In this document: in pieces, positions 29,382-38,457 of the stretch
Numbering within the stretch: the stretch's first letter is position 1
Layout of the letters: each line of letters begins with the position of its first letter
Source of the DNA: Mayamaea pseudoterrestris
Lineage: Eukaryota; Bacillariophyta; Bacillariophyceae; Sellaphorales; Sellaphoraceae
DNA: 64,000 nt
NCBI GenBank assembly: GCA_027923505.1
Contig: BROI01000012.1
Coordinates: forward strand, 682,001-746,000
Reading direction: 5' to 3'
Translations under genes and position numbers: made by a program
The notes under the pieces: generated by a model
What the model was told of the DNA's origin: nothing
The model's input: only the letters and a program-made list of their open reading frames with translations
Databases searched by the model: none

Positions 29382-30251
29382 TTACAATGACGCACGCCTC
29401 TTTGCTCCGCGGATCTCCCATTGAATGCCAAGCTTCTCCAACTCGGCGATTCGTTGCGGCGTAATGTTCGACGGCTGGCCCTCCTGGTACAGTTTGTGTT
29501 GGCGACGCTGACATTTGATCCAGGTGGCGAGCTTGAAGTGCTCTGGGAGGTCCGACATGTTCACTTGTACATGACCATACTTGGCCTTGAACTCCTTCAA
29601 TTCTACTAGGCGTTCCGCCCATGCGACACCCTGCGAGTCCCATACAAAGCCAATGTTGGCCAGTTTCTGAGCCCGGTCGAGAGTCATGGTCGAAGTCTCG
29701 CCGTCTTGCAGCAACTTCATTTGGTATCTTTGTCTTTTCACCCAGCGACCGAGAGCTGGGTTCTCAACAAAGCGATGCGGCACCAAGCAATCTCCCATGA
29801 TCTGCTTGTACATGCATAACTCGTTGAACATGTTGAGCCACTGACGGGACTGGTACTCTCGGAAACGGGGACCTCCGTCATTGTCAAGGCGAACTGGCTT
29901 TTTCATTGCTCCCTGTGGCGATGTAGGAGGAGACACGATTGGCACCGATGCGTTTATCTGTGGACAGGAGTCAGAATGTGAAATCTCATCAGCCAGTGTG
30001 ATCATGGGAACCTGCATGAGAGTGTTGATGTCGTCCATCCCAGCGAAGAGCAGCTCGTCTGGCATGTCGAACAGCTCCGCAATTGTCGCATGTCCAGTTG
30101 GATCGTTGTTGCCGCTGCAGCCGATCTGTGGGTCGTGGCGTTGGCAGACGGCGCTATGATCAACGAGAGCCAAATTCAGCAATGAGTCCTCATTTCCATC
30201 TGACAATGGATGAGAATGCCATTCCGTACAATCTTCGCAATTTCCATGCAT
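29382..30251 (-). CDS. helicase-associated (HA) domain protein
   Basis: 289 residues from ATG 30251 (MHGNCEDCTEW). The N-terminal half is polar and acidic. Two HA repeats follow: RQWLNMFNELCMYKQIMGDC with VPHRFVENPALGRWVKRQRY, then ERLVELKEFKAKYGHVQVNM with FKLATWIKCQRRQHKLYQ. Each ends in a helix plus the pattern LxxIGFVWD or LEKLGIQWE. The pattern WxxMxxxLxxYxxxxGxxxVPxxxxxxxxLGxWVxxQR is typical of the family, which is much expanded in diatoms and other stramenopiles, usually without the helicase. A nucleic-acid-binding or regulatory role is supposed. No targeting peptide. Confidence 0.88.
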   Translation of the reverse strand: MHGNCEDCTEWHSHPLSDGNEDSLLNLALVDHSAVCQRHDPQIGCSGNNDPTGHATIAELFDMPDELLFAGMDDINTLMQVPMITLADEISHSDSCPQINASVPIVSPPTSPQGAMKKPVRLDNDGGPRFREYQSRQWLNMFNELCMYKQIMGDCLVPHRFVENPALGRWVKRQRYQMKLLQDGETSTMTLDRAQKLANIGFVWDSQGVAWAERLVELKEFKAKYGHVQVNMSDLPEHFKLATWIKCQRRQHKLYQEGQPSNITPQRIAELEKLGIQWEIRGAKRRASL

Positions 30252-30741
30252 GGCTCTCCTCTTTTTACAGTGAGTTTCAAAAGGGCCGACGAGAATGTGT
30301 GCCGATGAAAATGAAAAGTGAGAGGGATAGACGCGGCGTTTCAGAAGGGCACACACTTTTACCTCGTGTTAATGGGAGTGAAAGGCCTGCACGAATCTTG
30401 CAAAGTGCGTGCTTGAATTTGTGAAACAGCCCCTTAGCCAATAGAAAGTCGTTTCAATCTTCAACTGTGTCTCAATTGCATTTTTCAGTCACATTTCTGC
30501 CGCGAGGTGGGGGCGGCTAACCGACAACGGTATTAAAATGCCGAGCCCATCCAAGGAATTTGAAGTTCGTATTGAGTTTAGATTCATCATGAGGCCATAC
30601 GCCAGTCTGACGGGCTATCCTGCATACTCAGCTTACTACAATGCGTAGAGTTTTAATGCCCAACTGAGGGGGCTTTCTTATTCTAAGTATATGCCAAAGT
30701 ACGTAGACTGTATAGCGCGCCGATTCATGGTCAGTTGCACA
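30252..30741. other. intergenic region, 490 bp
   Basis: Upstream of the HA-domain gene and downstream of the reductase gene. An ACAACGGTATT site (about 30523-30533) loosely resembles the CAACGG element. No gene. Confidence 0.45.
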
Positions 30742-31932
30742 CTATGAATCGAACATCTTCCTTCCGGTATTGTCGTATTTAGGAAATGGTTCCTTGTCCG
30801 GAGTAATAAAGGCAGTCACTTTGGAAGCCGCCGCATCTAACGCTCGTTCTTCTTCACTCGAAAGCTTCCAATCCAAGGCGCCATAATTTTGCTGAATCTG
30901 GGAAAGCGTTCTAGCTCCGGGGATGGGAATAGTATTCTTAGCGCGAGTCCAATTAATGGCAACCTGCGATAGTGTCGCATCCTTGTGGCTAGACGCAACC
31001 TCTCGCATCGTACCAAGCAAGCCTTCGTAATCGGGCGTGGCCGCAAGTGCCTTGTAGACGGCTTTCCGTGGGCCCGACGGAAGATTGTCAGCAGAGTACT
31101 TTCCAGTCAACATTCCGAGCGCCAGTGGCGAGTAGCTGAGCACTTGAATGCCTAAGTCATTGCAGCATTGCAGCAACCCATTCTCAACAGGCCATCGGTA
31201 CAATAACGACAATTGAATCTGGTTTGTTGCTAGCTGAATGCCCCGCTTGGCGAGTGCCTCATGGCATGCGCGAGTCGCATCAACGCCATAGTTGGAAACG
31301 CCAACGCTCTTGACGAGTCCTCTGTCATAAGCCGTCGCTAGGCCATCCCAATATTGCTCGTTGCTCCACCCACCAGGAAAGTGGATCTGATACAAGTCAA
31401 TTGGTCGGCCAAGTCGCTTGTGCGAAGCTTCGCACGCGTCAATGACATCCTGCGCCTTGGTTCGAAAGGGAAGCGCCGCAAACTTTGTCGCAACTTGAAT
31501 CTTGGACTCATCGTAATCCTTGCTGAAGACGCCAATGAGCTTTTCTGATCGACCAAACCCATAAATCTCTGCCGTGTCGAGCAGCGTCGTTGACGTTTTA
31601 CTATTGTCAATGGCGTAATCAAAGACCTGCTTCAAAGTTTCATCATTCTTTGCATTGTACCCCCAAAACAGACTGTCGCCCCATGACCAAGCACCAAGGC
31701 CGATGGGAGGTAGAGTAATTTGACCACGTAGCTCATTGTTTGAGGCAGCGGCTGATGCCAACGTCGGAGAGCCGATGACGCTTCCAGCTGAAGCTGCGGC
31801 GATTGGAAAGGAAGCTGCCGATTGTAGAAAGGTACGTCGCGATGACGCCTCCGGTGAATGCGAGAGGCTCAGAGCGGATGGAGCAAGGCAGAAAATTAGT
31901 AACGCAGTTTTAACTTGTAGCTTCATGGCCAT
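30742..31932 (-). CDS. aldo/keto reductase with a Tat-like thylakoid leader
   Basis: 396 residues. Three addresses are stacked at the N-terminus: a signal peptide (MKLQVKTALLIFCLAPSALS) cleaved before LSHSP, a short transit part, then a twin-arginine motif S-R32-R33-T-F-L followed by a hydrophobic Ala-rich stretch ending SPTLASAAA. This is the layout of thylakoid-lumen Tat cargo in complex plastids. The barrel then gives the AKR tetrad: Asp119 and Tyr124 in LLDTAEIYG, Lys150 in VATKF and His164 in YQIHFPG, plus the NADPH-site segment IPIPGARTLSQIQQN. The reaction is NADPH-linked carbonyl reduction; the nearest plant relatives known to me are plastid (plastoglobule) AKRs. Lumen location is inferred. 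Confidence 0.9.
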   Translation of the reverse strand: MAMKLQVKTALLIFCLAPSALSLSHSPEASSRRTFLQSAASFPIAAASAGSVIGSPTLASAAASNNELRGQITLPPIGLGAWSWGDSLFWGYNAKNDETLKQVFDYAIDNSKTSTTLLDTAEIYGFGRSEKLIGVFSKDYDESKIQVATKFAALPFRTKAQDVIDACEASHKRLGRPIDLYQIHFPGGWSNEQYWDGLATAYDRGLVKSVGVSNYGVDATRACHEALAKRGIQLATNQIQLSLLYRWPVENGLLQCCNDLGIQVLSYSPLALGMLTGKYSADNLPSGPRKAVYKALAATPDYEGLLGTMREVASSHKDATLSQVAINWTRAKNTIPIPGARTLSQIQQNYGALDWKLSSEEERALDAAASKVTAFITPDKEPFPKYDNTGRKMFDS

Positions 31933-32504
31933 TTTTAAGAGTGTTTGCTCGACGTTGCTGCTATGTTGATTCCACCAAAGAGGTGCACGACTGCAAAGTT
32001 TCCTGCTAAACTGTTAAAACAGTGACTTCCAATCAAACGACACGATATTTGATGTTAACAATCAGCAGTATATGCGTCTTGTGTGCTGCTAGTTTGACAC
32101 AACGCAAAGTCTTCGTTCTTTGAACGTTGTACAGTATGCTGTCGAACAACAAAATGTTGACGAGTGAGTCAGTGCGGCCATGGCCAAAAGCGACTGAACG
32201 TCCCGTACAATACCGCTACGAGATAACTACGAGATAACTACGACATGTAACTCATTAATAGCGTATTGCGGTACAAGTACCTGCCCATGCACCTTTTCAA
32301 CAGCGCACTGGTATTTCTGGTGACTTGTTCATCGATGCATTTGGTCCTGCAGCGGTTGCAAACCAGATTTCTTTGGGTGGGTTCGAAGGGGAATACCGGC
32401 TTGAATGTGAATGAATTGAGTAGCTATGTATGGGAGTCGCAGCTTTTTAAGAACATAAAGTAAATTATATTGTTGCTAAACAATGCATGTAGATGTATCG
32501 CAGG
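31933..32504. other. intergenic region, 572 bp
   Basis: Promoter side of the reductase gene and 3' side of the transporter gene. Contains a short direct repeat CTACGAGATAA at 32216 and 32228. No gene recognised. Confidence 0.45.
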
Positions 32505-34217
32505 TTAGCCGCCATGCACTTGTACGTAGATATTGCTGGAAACTCCAGCAAAAGCCGCAACGAAACCAAACAGTACGAAGACAGCACTGTAGCAAAAATC
32601 CCTTCGCGACGGATGCGCTGGCTCGTCAGTCTCATCCACCCCATCAAGGTAGGCTGATCCGTCCAGAGACTTGGATCGATCAGTGTCGTCAATTCCCATG
32701 TCCGCAAAGAACTGTTTAGTGCCCTGGGATCCTCGACTTGCCAATGCAACCCATACTGGCATGAGTGCTGGATACCACCACCATGGTCTTTGCGAAAAAT
32801 CGGATGGATGAAGCGTCTCTGACAATGCCAACATTTTGGCTGATGAATCGCCGACTACGGGAAGTTCAATTTCACTCACATCGTCTTGTCGAAGACTGCT
32901 ACGAAAGCCATTCCGTCGCAAGTAATCGCCCGTCCAATGCAGAAAGGTTTCTCCGTTCAATCCAAAATAGACCATGCCTGGAGCAACATATGCGATTCCC
33001 GACGCGCCGAGTGAGCCTGTCAAAGAAAGGACAGGGCCAAGATCGTCAAAAATCAGGGCAGGCACCAGCGTCATGAGGTAGAGATAAAATGTCCAACGCT
33101 CTCGCCGTCCTAAAAAGCCAAACAATTTTGTCTCGGGCACGAGTTCGCCATCGACATTTTCCTCTAAATTATCGAGACTGCCGTTAAAAAGCATGACAGC
33201 AAGCACATGTCGTGCAACAAAGGCTTCCATGGGGTAGGTGAAAAACATAGTGAGCGCGAGCAGCGCACGAGCCGCATTAACGATGCGCGACTCTGGATCA
33301 AAATTATTCAAAATGTCGCCTTGCACATTGTTCAAAAAGCCCAAGTACCCGACAATTCCAAGAAGCAGGCTCATGGCAGCCGCCAAGGTAAGTGAAACGC
33401 CAGTCACTCGAGCCCATCGCTTGGACGTGTGATTCACCAACGTGTTGCTAATCAAAAAGGCCGAGTGCTGGCACGCCATGGCCGTCGACAAGACCCCGAG
33501 TCCAATGAATAATCGACTAGACACCCAATTGTCCTTCAGCACGGCTCCAAAACCTCCGGCATCAGCTACCGACTCTCGGACGGGTGCAAACATTGCAATA
33601 ATGATTACCAACACACCATCGGCCGCCACACTGAGCATGCTTGTCATGGCCAGCTGCGAAATATCGCGTAACATACTCAAGGGCAGCATGACGAGAAAGC
33701 TTGTCAGAAGCATGACACCTTCTCGCTCCCACAGTGAATCCTTGAGACCCAAGACAGTCGGTATTGTATCTTTTACAATGAGCAAGTACGCCACCATTGC
33801 ACCATACGCAAGAATCAACATGGACCCCAAAATGAACAATCTACCAGCTCGTCCGTATGGAATGCTCATGAGATCTTCAAAGGTCAAGACGCCCATGCCC
33901 CTGAGTTTCGGATGAAAGGTTGCTTGATCAATGATTAGTCGAAGCGACTTGTCTGTGAAAATGGACACAGTCACCAGCAACAAGACTCCAACGACGAAAC
34001 CACTTTCTCGAATGGCATATGGAATTCCAACGATTCCAGCACCGACAATGCTATTGACCAAGTTTGACACTGATCCGACGACGGATGCTTTGACTTTGGG
34101 AATATCAATCGACGAGATTTGTCGTGATGGAGGCTGTCGAGTGGAATGATCGCTGTATTCCATTGTATCGTTGACTGATTCTCCTGATTGCGTGATCCTT
34201 GCTGTTGATTGTGTCAT
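32505..34217 (-). CDS. amino acid/auxin permease (AAAP, SLC38-like) transporter
   Basis: 570 residues from ATG 34217. A polar N-terminal tail of about 45 residues precedes the first helix motif SVSNLVNSIVGAGIVGIPYAI, the hallmark of SLC38/AVT-type AAAP carriers (GAGILGLPYA). About eleven hydrophobic segments follow (for example FVVGVLLLVTVSIFTD, LFILGSMLILAYGAMVAYLL, SLTLAAAMSLLLGIVGYLGF). A long hydrophilic loop of about 80 residues precedes a final helix (YSAVFVLFGFVAAFAGVSSN). The family moves neutral amino acids with H+ or Na+ across plasma or vacuolar membranes. The hairpin repeat cluster at 34345-34506 lies just upstream. Confidence 0.9.
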   Translation of the reverse strand: MTQSTARITQSGESVNDTMEYSDHSTRQPPSRQISSIDIPKVKASVVGSVSNLVNSIVGAGIVGIPYAIRESGFVVGVLLLVTVSIFTDKSLRLIIDQATFHPKLRGMGVLTFEDLMSIPYGRAGRLFILGSMLILAYGAMVAYLLIVKDTIPTVLGLKDSLWEREGVMLLTSFLVMLPLSMLRDISQLAMTSMLSVAADGVLVIIIAMFAPVRESVADAGGFGAVLKDNWVSSRLFIGLGVLSTAMACQHSAFLISNTLVNHTSKRWARVTGVSLTLAAAMSLLLGIVGYLGFLNNVQGDILNNFDPESRIVNAARALLALTMFFTYPMEAFVARHVLAVMLFNGSLDNLEENVDGELVPETKLFGFLGRRERWTFYLYLMTLVPALIFDDLGPVLSLTGSLGASGIAYVAPGMVYFGLNGETFLHWTGDYLRRNGFRSSLRQDDVSEIELPVVGDSSAKMLALSETLHPSDFSQRPWWWYPALMPVWVALASRGSQGTKQFFADMGIDDTDRSKSLDGSAYLDGVDETDEPAHPSRRDFCYSAVFVLFGFVAAFAGVSSNIYVQVHGG

Positions 34218-34712
34218 TATCTATGTCATTTGCCATAATCTAGACCGGTCAAAAGGCGGAGTTGTTTTGTTCATGATCCATCGTGCCAGCATGCGGTCGG
34301 CATCGATAGACATTGGTCGTTTCCATCATCGTGGAGAAGAAAACTACTCTCTGGCTCACAGTGCCAATAACTTTGAAAATCAAAGGTTTTGGCACTACAC
34401 TCTGGCTTACAGTGCCAAGAAATCAAAGTTTTTGGCATTACTCTCTGGTTCATAGTGCCAATAACTTTGAAATATTTCAAAGTTATTGGACTACTCTCTG
34501 GCCTATAGTCAAGGTAGGTGCTATCGCATCGGTTATGAAAGGGCCACCTGCGATTACGCGCGACACGCGGCATCGTGCATGACCATGGATGATTCGGATC
34601 TGCTTTCAGCCCAGCTGTCACGAAAGTCCAAAGCAGACGCTTGCTTGAATAGTATAAATATCAAACAATACTAACATTCAGCGACTTTAAATAATTGATT
34701 GAGCCAGCAGTA
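34218..34712. promoter_or_regulatory. divergent promoter region holding the hairpin cluster
   Basis: 495 bp between divergent ATGs (34217 minus, 34713 plus). Apart from the hairpin repeats no gene is visible. Confidence 0.5.
34345..34506. repeat. tandem cluster of hairpin-forming repeats
   Basis: Four copies of a spacer like ACTCTCTGGCYYAY alternate with three hairpins. The first (34360-34396) has 17-base arms with 15 matches around AAA. The second (34411-34439) has arms AGTGCCAAGAA and TTTTTGGCATT with 9 of 11 matches. The third (34458-34489) is a perfect 32-bp palindrome with half-site CCAATAACTTTGAAAT. All start from AGTGCCAA. The cluster sits between the divergent starts of the transporter and the 507-residue gene. 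Confidence 0.7.
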
Positions 34713-36236
34713 ATGACGGAACCCTCAAGCGACACAGCAACAACGACGGAGAATGATGCCATGCAGCAGCAGCGGCGGCAGGCGGACGAAAAGATTCAGC
34801 GCATGCTGCAACAAGCTGGATTACAAGCCTATCCCATAGATCCTGTCTCGCTCGACGCGCTTCGTGGAATTGTACAGAAGCGTGATGACAAGGAGGAAAC
34901 GCCAGCGGCAGCTGATGCGGCGGCTCTACCAGCTGCTCCGACAGCATTTTCTTCAAGCTTGGCCGAAACGATGCAAGCGGGAGAGCAAGCTGCACGCCCG
35001 ACGGCAGCCACCATGGATCGTACACCTCCTCCGGCAATGGCTGCGGATGCTCGCAATGCTTGTAGCCCATGGCCGGATCTTTACGTCGATGAGCTGGCGG
35101 ATCATCGATCCCTGGATCGCTATGCGCACAAGACGCGATGGCCGCGTCGCGAGTCAGAAGCGAGCAAGAATGCCCCAATCTTCCTTGAGTCTACTATGGA
35201 TGATCCAAACGCTCCATTTGAGGATCGCGTCTTGCAGCAGCTGCATCAGCAGACGCTAATGCTTCATCGTCTTCAAAAGCAGGTTGATGAGCTGCGCGAG
35301 CAAGTCCGCGATATTCCGCATCAGCAGACGCAACAAGCACTGACGCAGCAGTTTCAACCACAAGGACCGCCAGTGGTTAGAACAAGCGAGCGAATCCTTC
35401 GTCCCGTGGAACCGTTGCAGCCCATGAATGTCGCAGGCGCAGCAGCTGTTCCTCGTCCGCCAGCAATGCATCTATTTTCGATTATTATCAAGCGCGTGAA
35501 ACACTTGAACGACGTTGACGTGGCATTACGCAATGTCTACATGCCTAACTTCAACATTGGTTTGCTGGTCAAGGTGCTCTTCATTCTATGCATTATTATG
35601 GCGCGCATGGGCGCGAGTTCAAACAAGCGAGAAACGCCAGAGGAAGCAACCATTCGTGCGTTTCGAATGATTGCAACCATTGCTGCTGTCGTGGCTGGCT
35701 TTTTGGTACATTCTGGTGCTGCCAAAGTGTTTTATGTTTTCTTCAAGGAGAACTACTTGGTACGAATCTTGTGGGAGGGAGTAGAGTTTGACATTGCCGA
35801 ATTGGTCCGACGAGCGCAGGAAGAGCAGCACCATCGACTGCATAATCCTGGCCAGCCATTGCCGCCTCCTTTGGCGGCTGCTGGCGATCCTCCGGCTGCG
35901 CCGATATTCCAGCAGCAACCACCGGCGGCTGGTTGGCAGGCTGGTATACTGGCCGGACGGCTGCCTCGACCGCAAGACGCTGGAGCCTTGGCGCCCTTGC
36001 TGGAGATTATCATTTTCTTTGCCACGTTCTTTCTGAGCATTTTTCCGCAGTGGCAGCCGGATGCTTTGGAACCGATTGTTGATGATCTTGACGACGACGA
36101 CAGTGACGATGATGATGACGATCTTGGTAATGAAAATGAATTCTTTGACAACCTCGGGCGACCCCGCGGTGAGCAGGCGCCCAACGCTCGACCACCTCGA
36201 GATGCGTTTGAACCTTTAGACGACGGGGACTACTAA
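34713..36236 (+). CDS. membrane protein of 507 residues, possibly Herp-like
   Basis: ATG 34713 is the first ATG in frame. Residues 1-190 are polar, Ala/Gln-rich, with a coiled coil at about 180-200 (LHRLQKQVDELREQVRDI). Membrane segments are FNIGLLVKVLFILCIIMARMG (about 283-303), IATIAAVVAGFLVHSGAAKVF (about 320-340) and LLEIIIFFATFFLSIFPQW (about 430-450). The tail is very acidic (DDLDDDDSDDDDDDL). The order of two adjacent helices, a Pro-rich loop and a last helix ending FFLSIFPQWQPDAL recalls the C-terminal half of HERPUD proteins (FFASLLPEGPP), which organise ER-associated degradation, but there is no ubiquitin-like domain and the similarity is weak. Treat the function as unknown. Confidence 0.7.
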   Translation: MTEPSSDTATTTENDAMQQQRRQADEKIQRMLQQAGLQAYPIDPVSLDALRGIVQKRDDKEETPAAADAAALPAAPTAFSSSLAETMQAGEQAARPTAATMDRTPPPAMAADARNACSPWPDLYVDELADHRSLDRYAHKTRWPRRESEASKNAPIFLESTMDDPNAPFEDRVLQQLHQQTLMLHRLQKQVDELREQVRDIPHQQTQQALTQQFQPQGPPVVRTSERILRPVEPLQPMNVAGAAAVPRPPAMHLFSIIIKRVKHLNDVDVALRNVYMPNFNIGLLVKVLFILCIIMARMGASSNKRETPEEATIRAFRMIATIAAVVAGFLVHSGAAKVFYVFFKENYLVRILWEGVEFDIAELVRRAQEEQHHRLHNPGQPLPPPLAAAGDPPAAPIFQQQPPAAGWQAGILAGRLPRPQDAGALAPLLEIIIFFATFFLSIFPQWQPDALEPIVDDLDDDDSDDDDDDLGNENEFFDNLGRPRGEQAPNARPPRDAFEPLDDGDY

Positions 36237-36380
36237 GAGACTTGTAGCGAAGGTACATGAAAAACGTGCTTAAAAGTATAACCACGTGTCGGGCATTACC
36301 GCTTGCCGTGCGCAATACAGCAGCGCGATCGCTTCCATTTGCATATACAATTTTACAAAGAAACTAAACATGCCTTTCAA

Positions 36381-37505
36381 CTATACACCTTTTAGTTTTA
36401 CATGTACTAATAAATCGCCGCATCGACGGCCATTGGACTTGCGAATAGGCCAGCCTTCGCCGCGTATTCGTATCACGTCCCCTTGATGAGATGTAGGGGG
36501 AATTGTCACCTCCAAATCATCCTCGCGTCGTCCCAATCGTTTCATGCGAACGACGCAACCCGTTTGGGCGTCACGCGGTGTCAAGTAGCAGTCAGTGTGC
36601 AAATCGTTTCCCCAAAGTTTGTAGTGAGCATGATGCTCTGCTTGGAGAATAAGAACAATGTCGGCCATTGAATTCTGCGAAAAGGTCAGCTTGGTTCCGG
36701 GCTTGTAGCCAGCTTGAATCGGCACACGCAGGTTTGTCATGGATGGCGCTAGTGGCAACTGAGCGACAAAAAGTCCTGCCCAAATAACGACTGTCACTGG
36801 CTTGCCAAAGAATCGCAAAAAGGCGAGAGCGTAGAGAAAGGACGAATACAGAACGGGGTAGGCAATGCCTCCCCGAAAAGCAGCAACGACTCGTCGCCAT
36901 GGATTGACTCGCATGGAATGATTCAGTGAAGAATGCCCTTCGTATAAGGTAGAAAGTGGAACAGTATATGTTTCTTGATAAATGGATTTACCAAATGACG
37001 AAAATTGTGGGAATATGGAGGAATGCTGCGGATTGCTGGAAAAGACTCGTCCAAATGGACTCTGCTTATCACCTTGGTACGCATTGCGTTGAAAGTCTCT
37101 TAATATATCAGCATACGCAGCGTTAAATGAAGATTGACCAGTGTCGAAGCTGCTAGAACCGGCTGCTTGTGCGTAATTCCCAAACACGCTCTGCATGGAG
37201 CTTGTCGCTTCAAATTGTCGTCGATTCTCGGCCGTGTTGATCTGAGCGTAGGCGGCTTGAATCTTTTTGAAGGTTTCTTCGAGTCGTTTCTTTTCCTTTT
37301 GACTCTTGCTGACTTGCTTGTCAGGATGATATCGTAGACAAAGCTTGTGATATCGCTTGCGAATGATGCTGTCGGAATCGTTTCGACTTGCTCCAAGAAT
37401 GGTGTATGGATCAGAGGCGGTTGCGGGTTGCACAAGATCAACTAGCCAAAGTGAAACGACAATCGCGAATATCAGACACTGATAGAGCCCTCTGCGTCTT
37501 CGCAT
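36381..37505 (-). CDS. ER-type DnaJ (Hsp40) protein with an internal membrane hairpin
   Basis: 374 residues. N-terminal signal (LYQCLIFAIVVSLWLVDLV) cleaved near ATASDPY, then a J domain at about 32-100 with His60-Pro61-Asp62 (RYHPDKQ) and KRLEETFKKIQAAYAQI. A Ser/Gln/Phe-rich linker follows. At about 212-252 there is a hydrophobic hairpin (YPVLYSSFLYALAFLRFFG, VTVVIWAGLFVAQLPLA). The rest (258-374) is a DnaJ C-terminal substrate domain: VPIQAGYKPGTKLTF, ADIVLILQAEHHAHYKLWG with DLHTDCYLTPRDAQTG, and IRIRGEGWPI with GDLLVHVKL. It should stimulate the Hsp70 partner (BiP if lumenal). No zinc-finger region. The membrane hairpin inside the substrate region is unusual. Confidence 0.88.
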   Translation of the reverse strand: MRRRRGLYQCLIFAIVVSLWLVDLVQPATASDPYTILGASRNDSDSIIRKRYHKLCLRYHPDKQVSKSQKEKKRLEETFKKIQAAYAQINTAENRRQFEATSSMQSVFGNYAQAAGSSSFDTGQSSFNAAYADILRDFQRNAYQGDKQSPFGRVFSSNPQHSSIFPQFSSFGKSIYQETYTVPLSTLYEGHSSLNHSMRVNPWRRVVAAFRGGIAYPVLYSSFLYALAFLRFFGKPVTVVIWAGLFVAQLPLAPSMTNLRVPIQAGYKPGTKLTFSQNSMADIVLILQAEHHAHYKLWGNDLHTDCYLTPRDAQTGCVVRMKRLGRREDDLEVTIPPTSHQGDVIRIRGEGWPIRKSNGRRCGDLLVHVKLKGV

Positions 37506-38457
37506 ATTACAATGTGGTTATAGAACCTGCTTGCACTTTTGTTGATTGTCATCATCGATCATGGTGAATCGTCGTCCACGGAGGTGCGACGTGCGACATC
37601 GATGTTGATAAAGGCGCAGCGGTACCCAGAACTTGACTGTAAACTCGCACTGCATTGTGTTGCGAAAGTCGTGTTTGAATTGAGTTCAAACTACTTGATA
37701 TGTACCGTATGTCCTCAGACAATAAATTGGAAGGCAGAGCTTCTTTAAAGTTCAGTCGCATTGCGCCGGCGCTTCCTCTGCCATGCCAGCATGCGGTTGA
37801 AGTCTGAAAACAAGGTATTTGGCTTGCTGGTTTTCTCGTACGAATTGGATCATAAGTATGACATAGCTGATACATGATTGTCTGCCATCTGTCGCCATAT
37901 CAACAAACCATCTTCATTTAAATCGGCATCCGAGTCAATTATTTTCTCAGCAGAGGTCGTACACATTAGACTATCCAACATTGTGAAAGCTCGTACGATC
38001 GAAATAGCCAATGTATTCCGATTCCACAATTCGGAATTTCGACTCGAATGAGCGAACTAAAAAGTACACGTCATTCAATGACGAACGAGAAAAGAACCTT
38101 AGAGGGGACACGTCATTAGGTGTCGGCTGCTTTTCACGTCCTTGAGTGTATCAATCCTTTTGCGACGAGCTGCTTGCTCGCTTAGTTGTGCTTCAAACAC
38201 CAACACCGTTCAATACCTGACTGGTAGACGTGTCTCTTCAACGCCGAGAAAACGAAAGCATTGAGGGCGACGCATCTCACATTTAAGCGCAAAGCTGAGA
38301 GCTGACACGCGCCGCGTCGTGCGTCGTCATCGAAGTCAATCGGCTCTTCTGTACCATATCAACTCGTCAGCGACGGTGCAATTGTTTGGGTGATAGACTC
38401 CGTTGCCTGAAAACAAACAAATAGAACCTTGGCCGTGTCTTTTTGGACGTCATTCCA
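37506..38457. other. intergenic region, 952 bp
   Basis: Divergent upstream region of the J-protein and HSF genes. A 107-codon minus-strand frame (37875-37552) has no recognisable content. An inverted repeat ATTCCGA/TCGGAAT (38015-38037) is present. A 16-base similarity (GTGCCAGCATGCGGT-like) links 37784 with 34284. Confidence 0.45.

Noticed and set aside
34271-34621. 116-codon minus-strand frame across the hairpin repeats
   Set aside because: The frame is produced by the tandem hairpin repeat and has no ATG-supported product.
37552-37875. 107-codon minus-strand frame
   Set aside because: Has an ATG but no family similarity, signal or domain; lies in a divergent promoter region.
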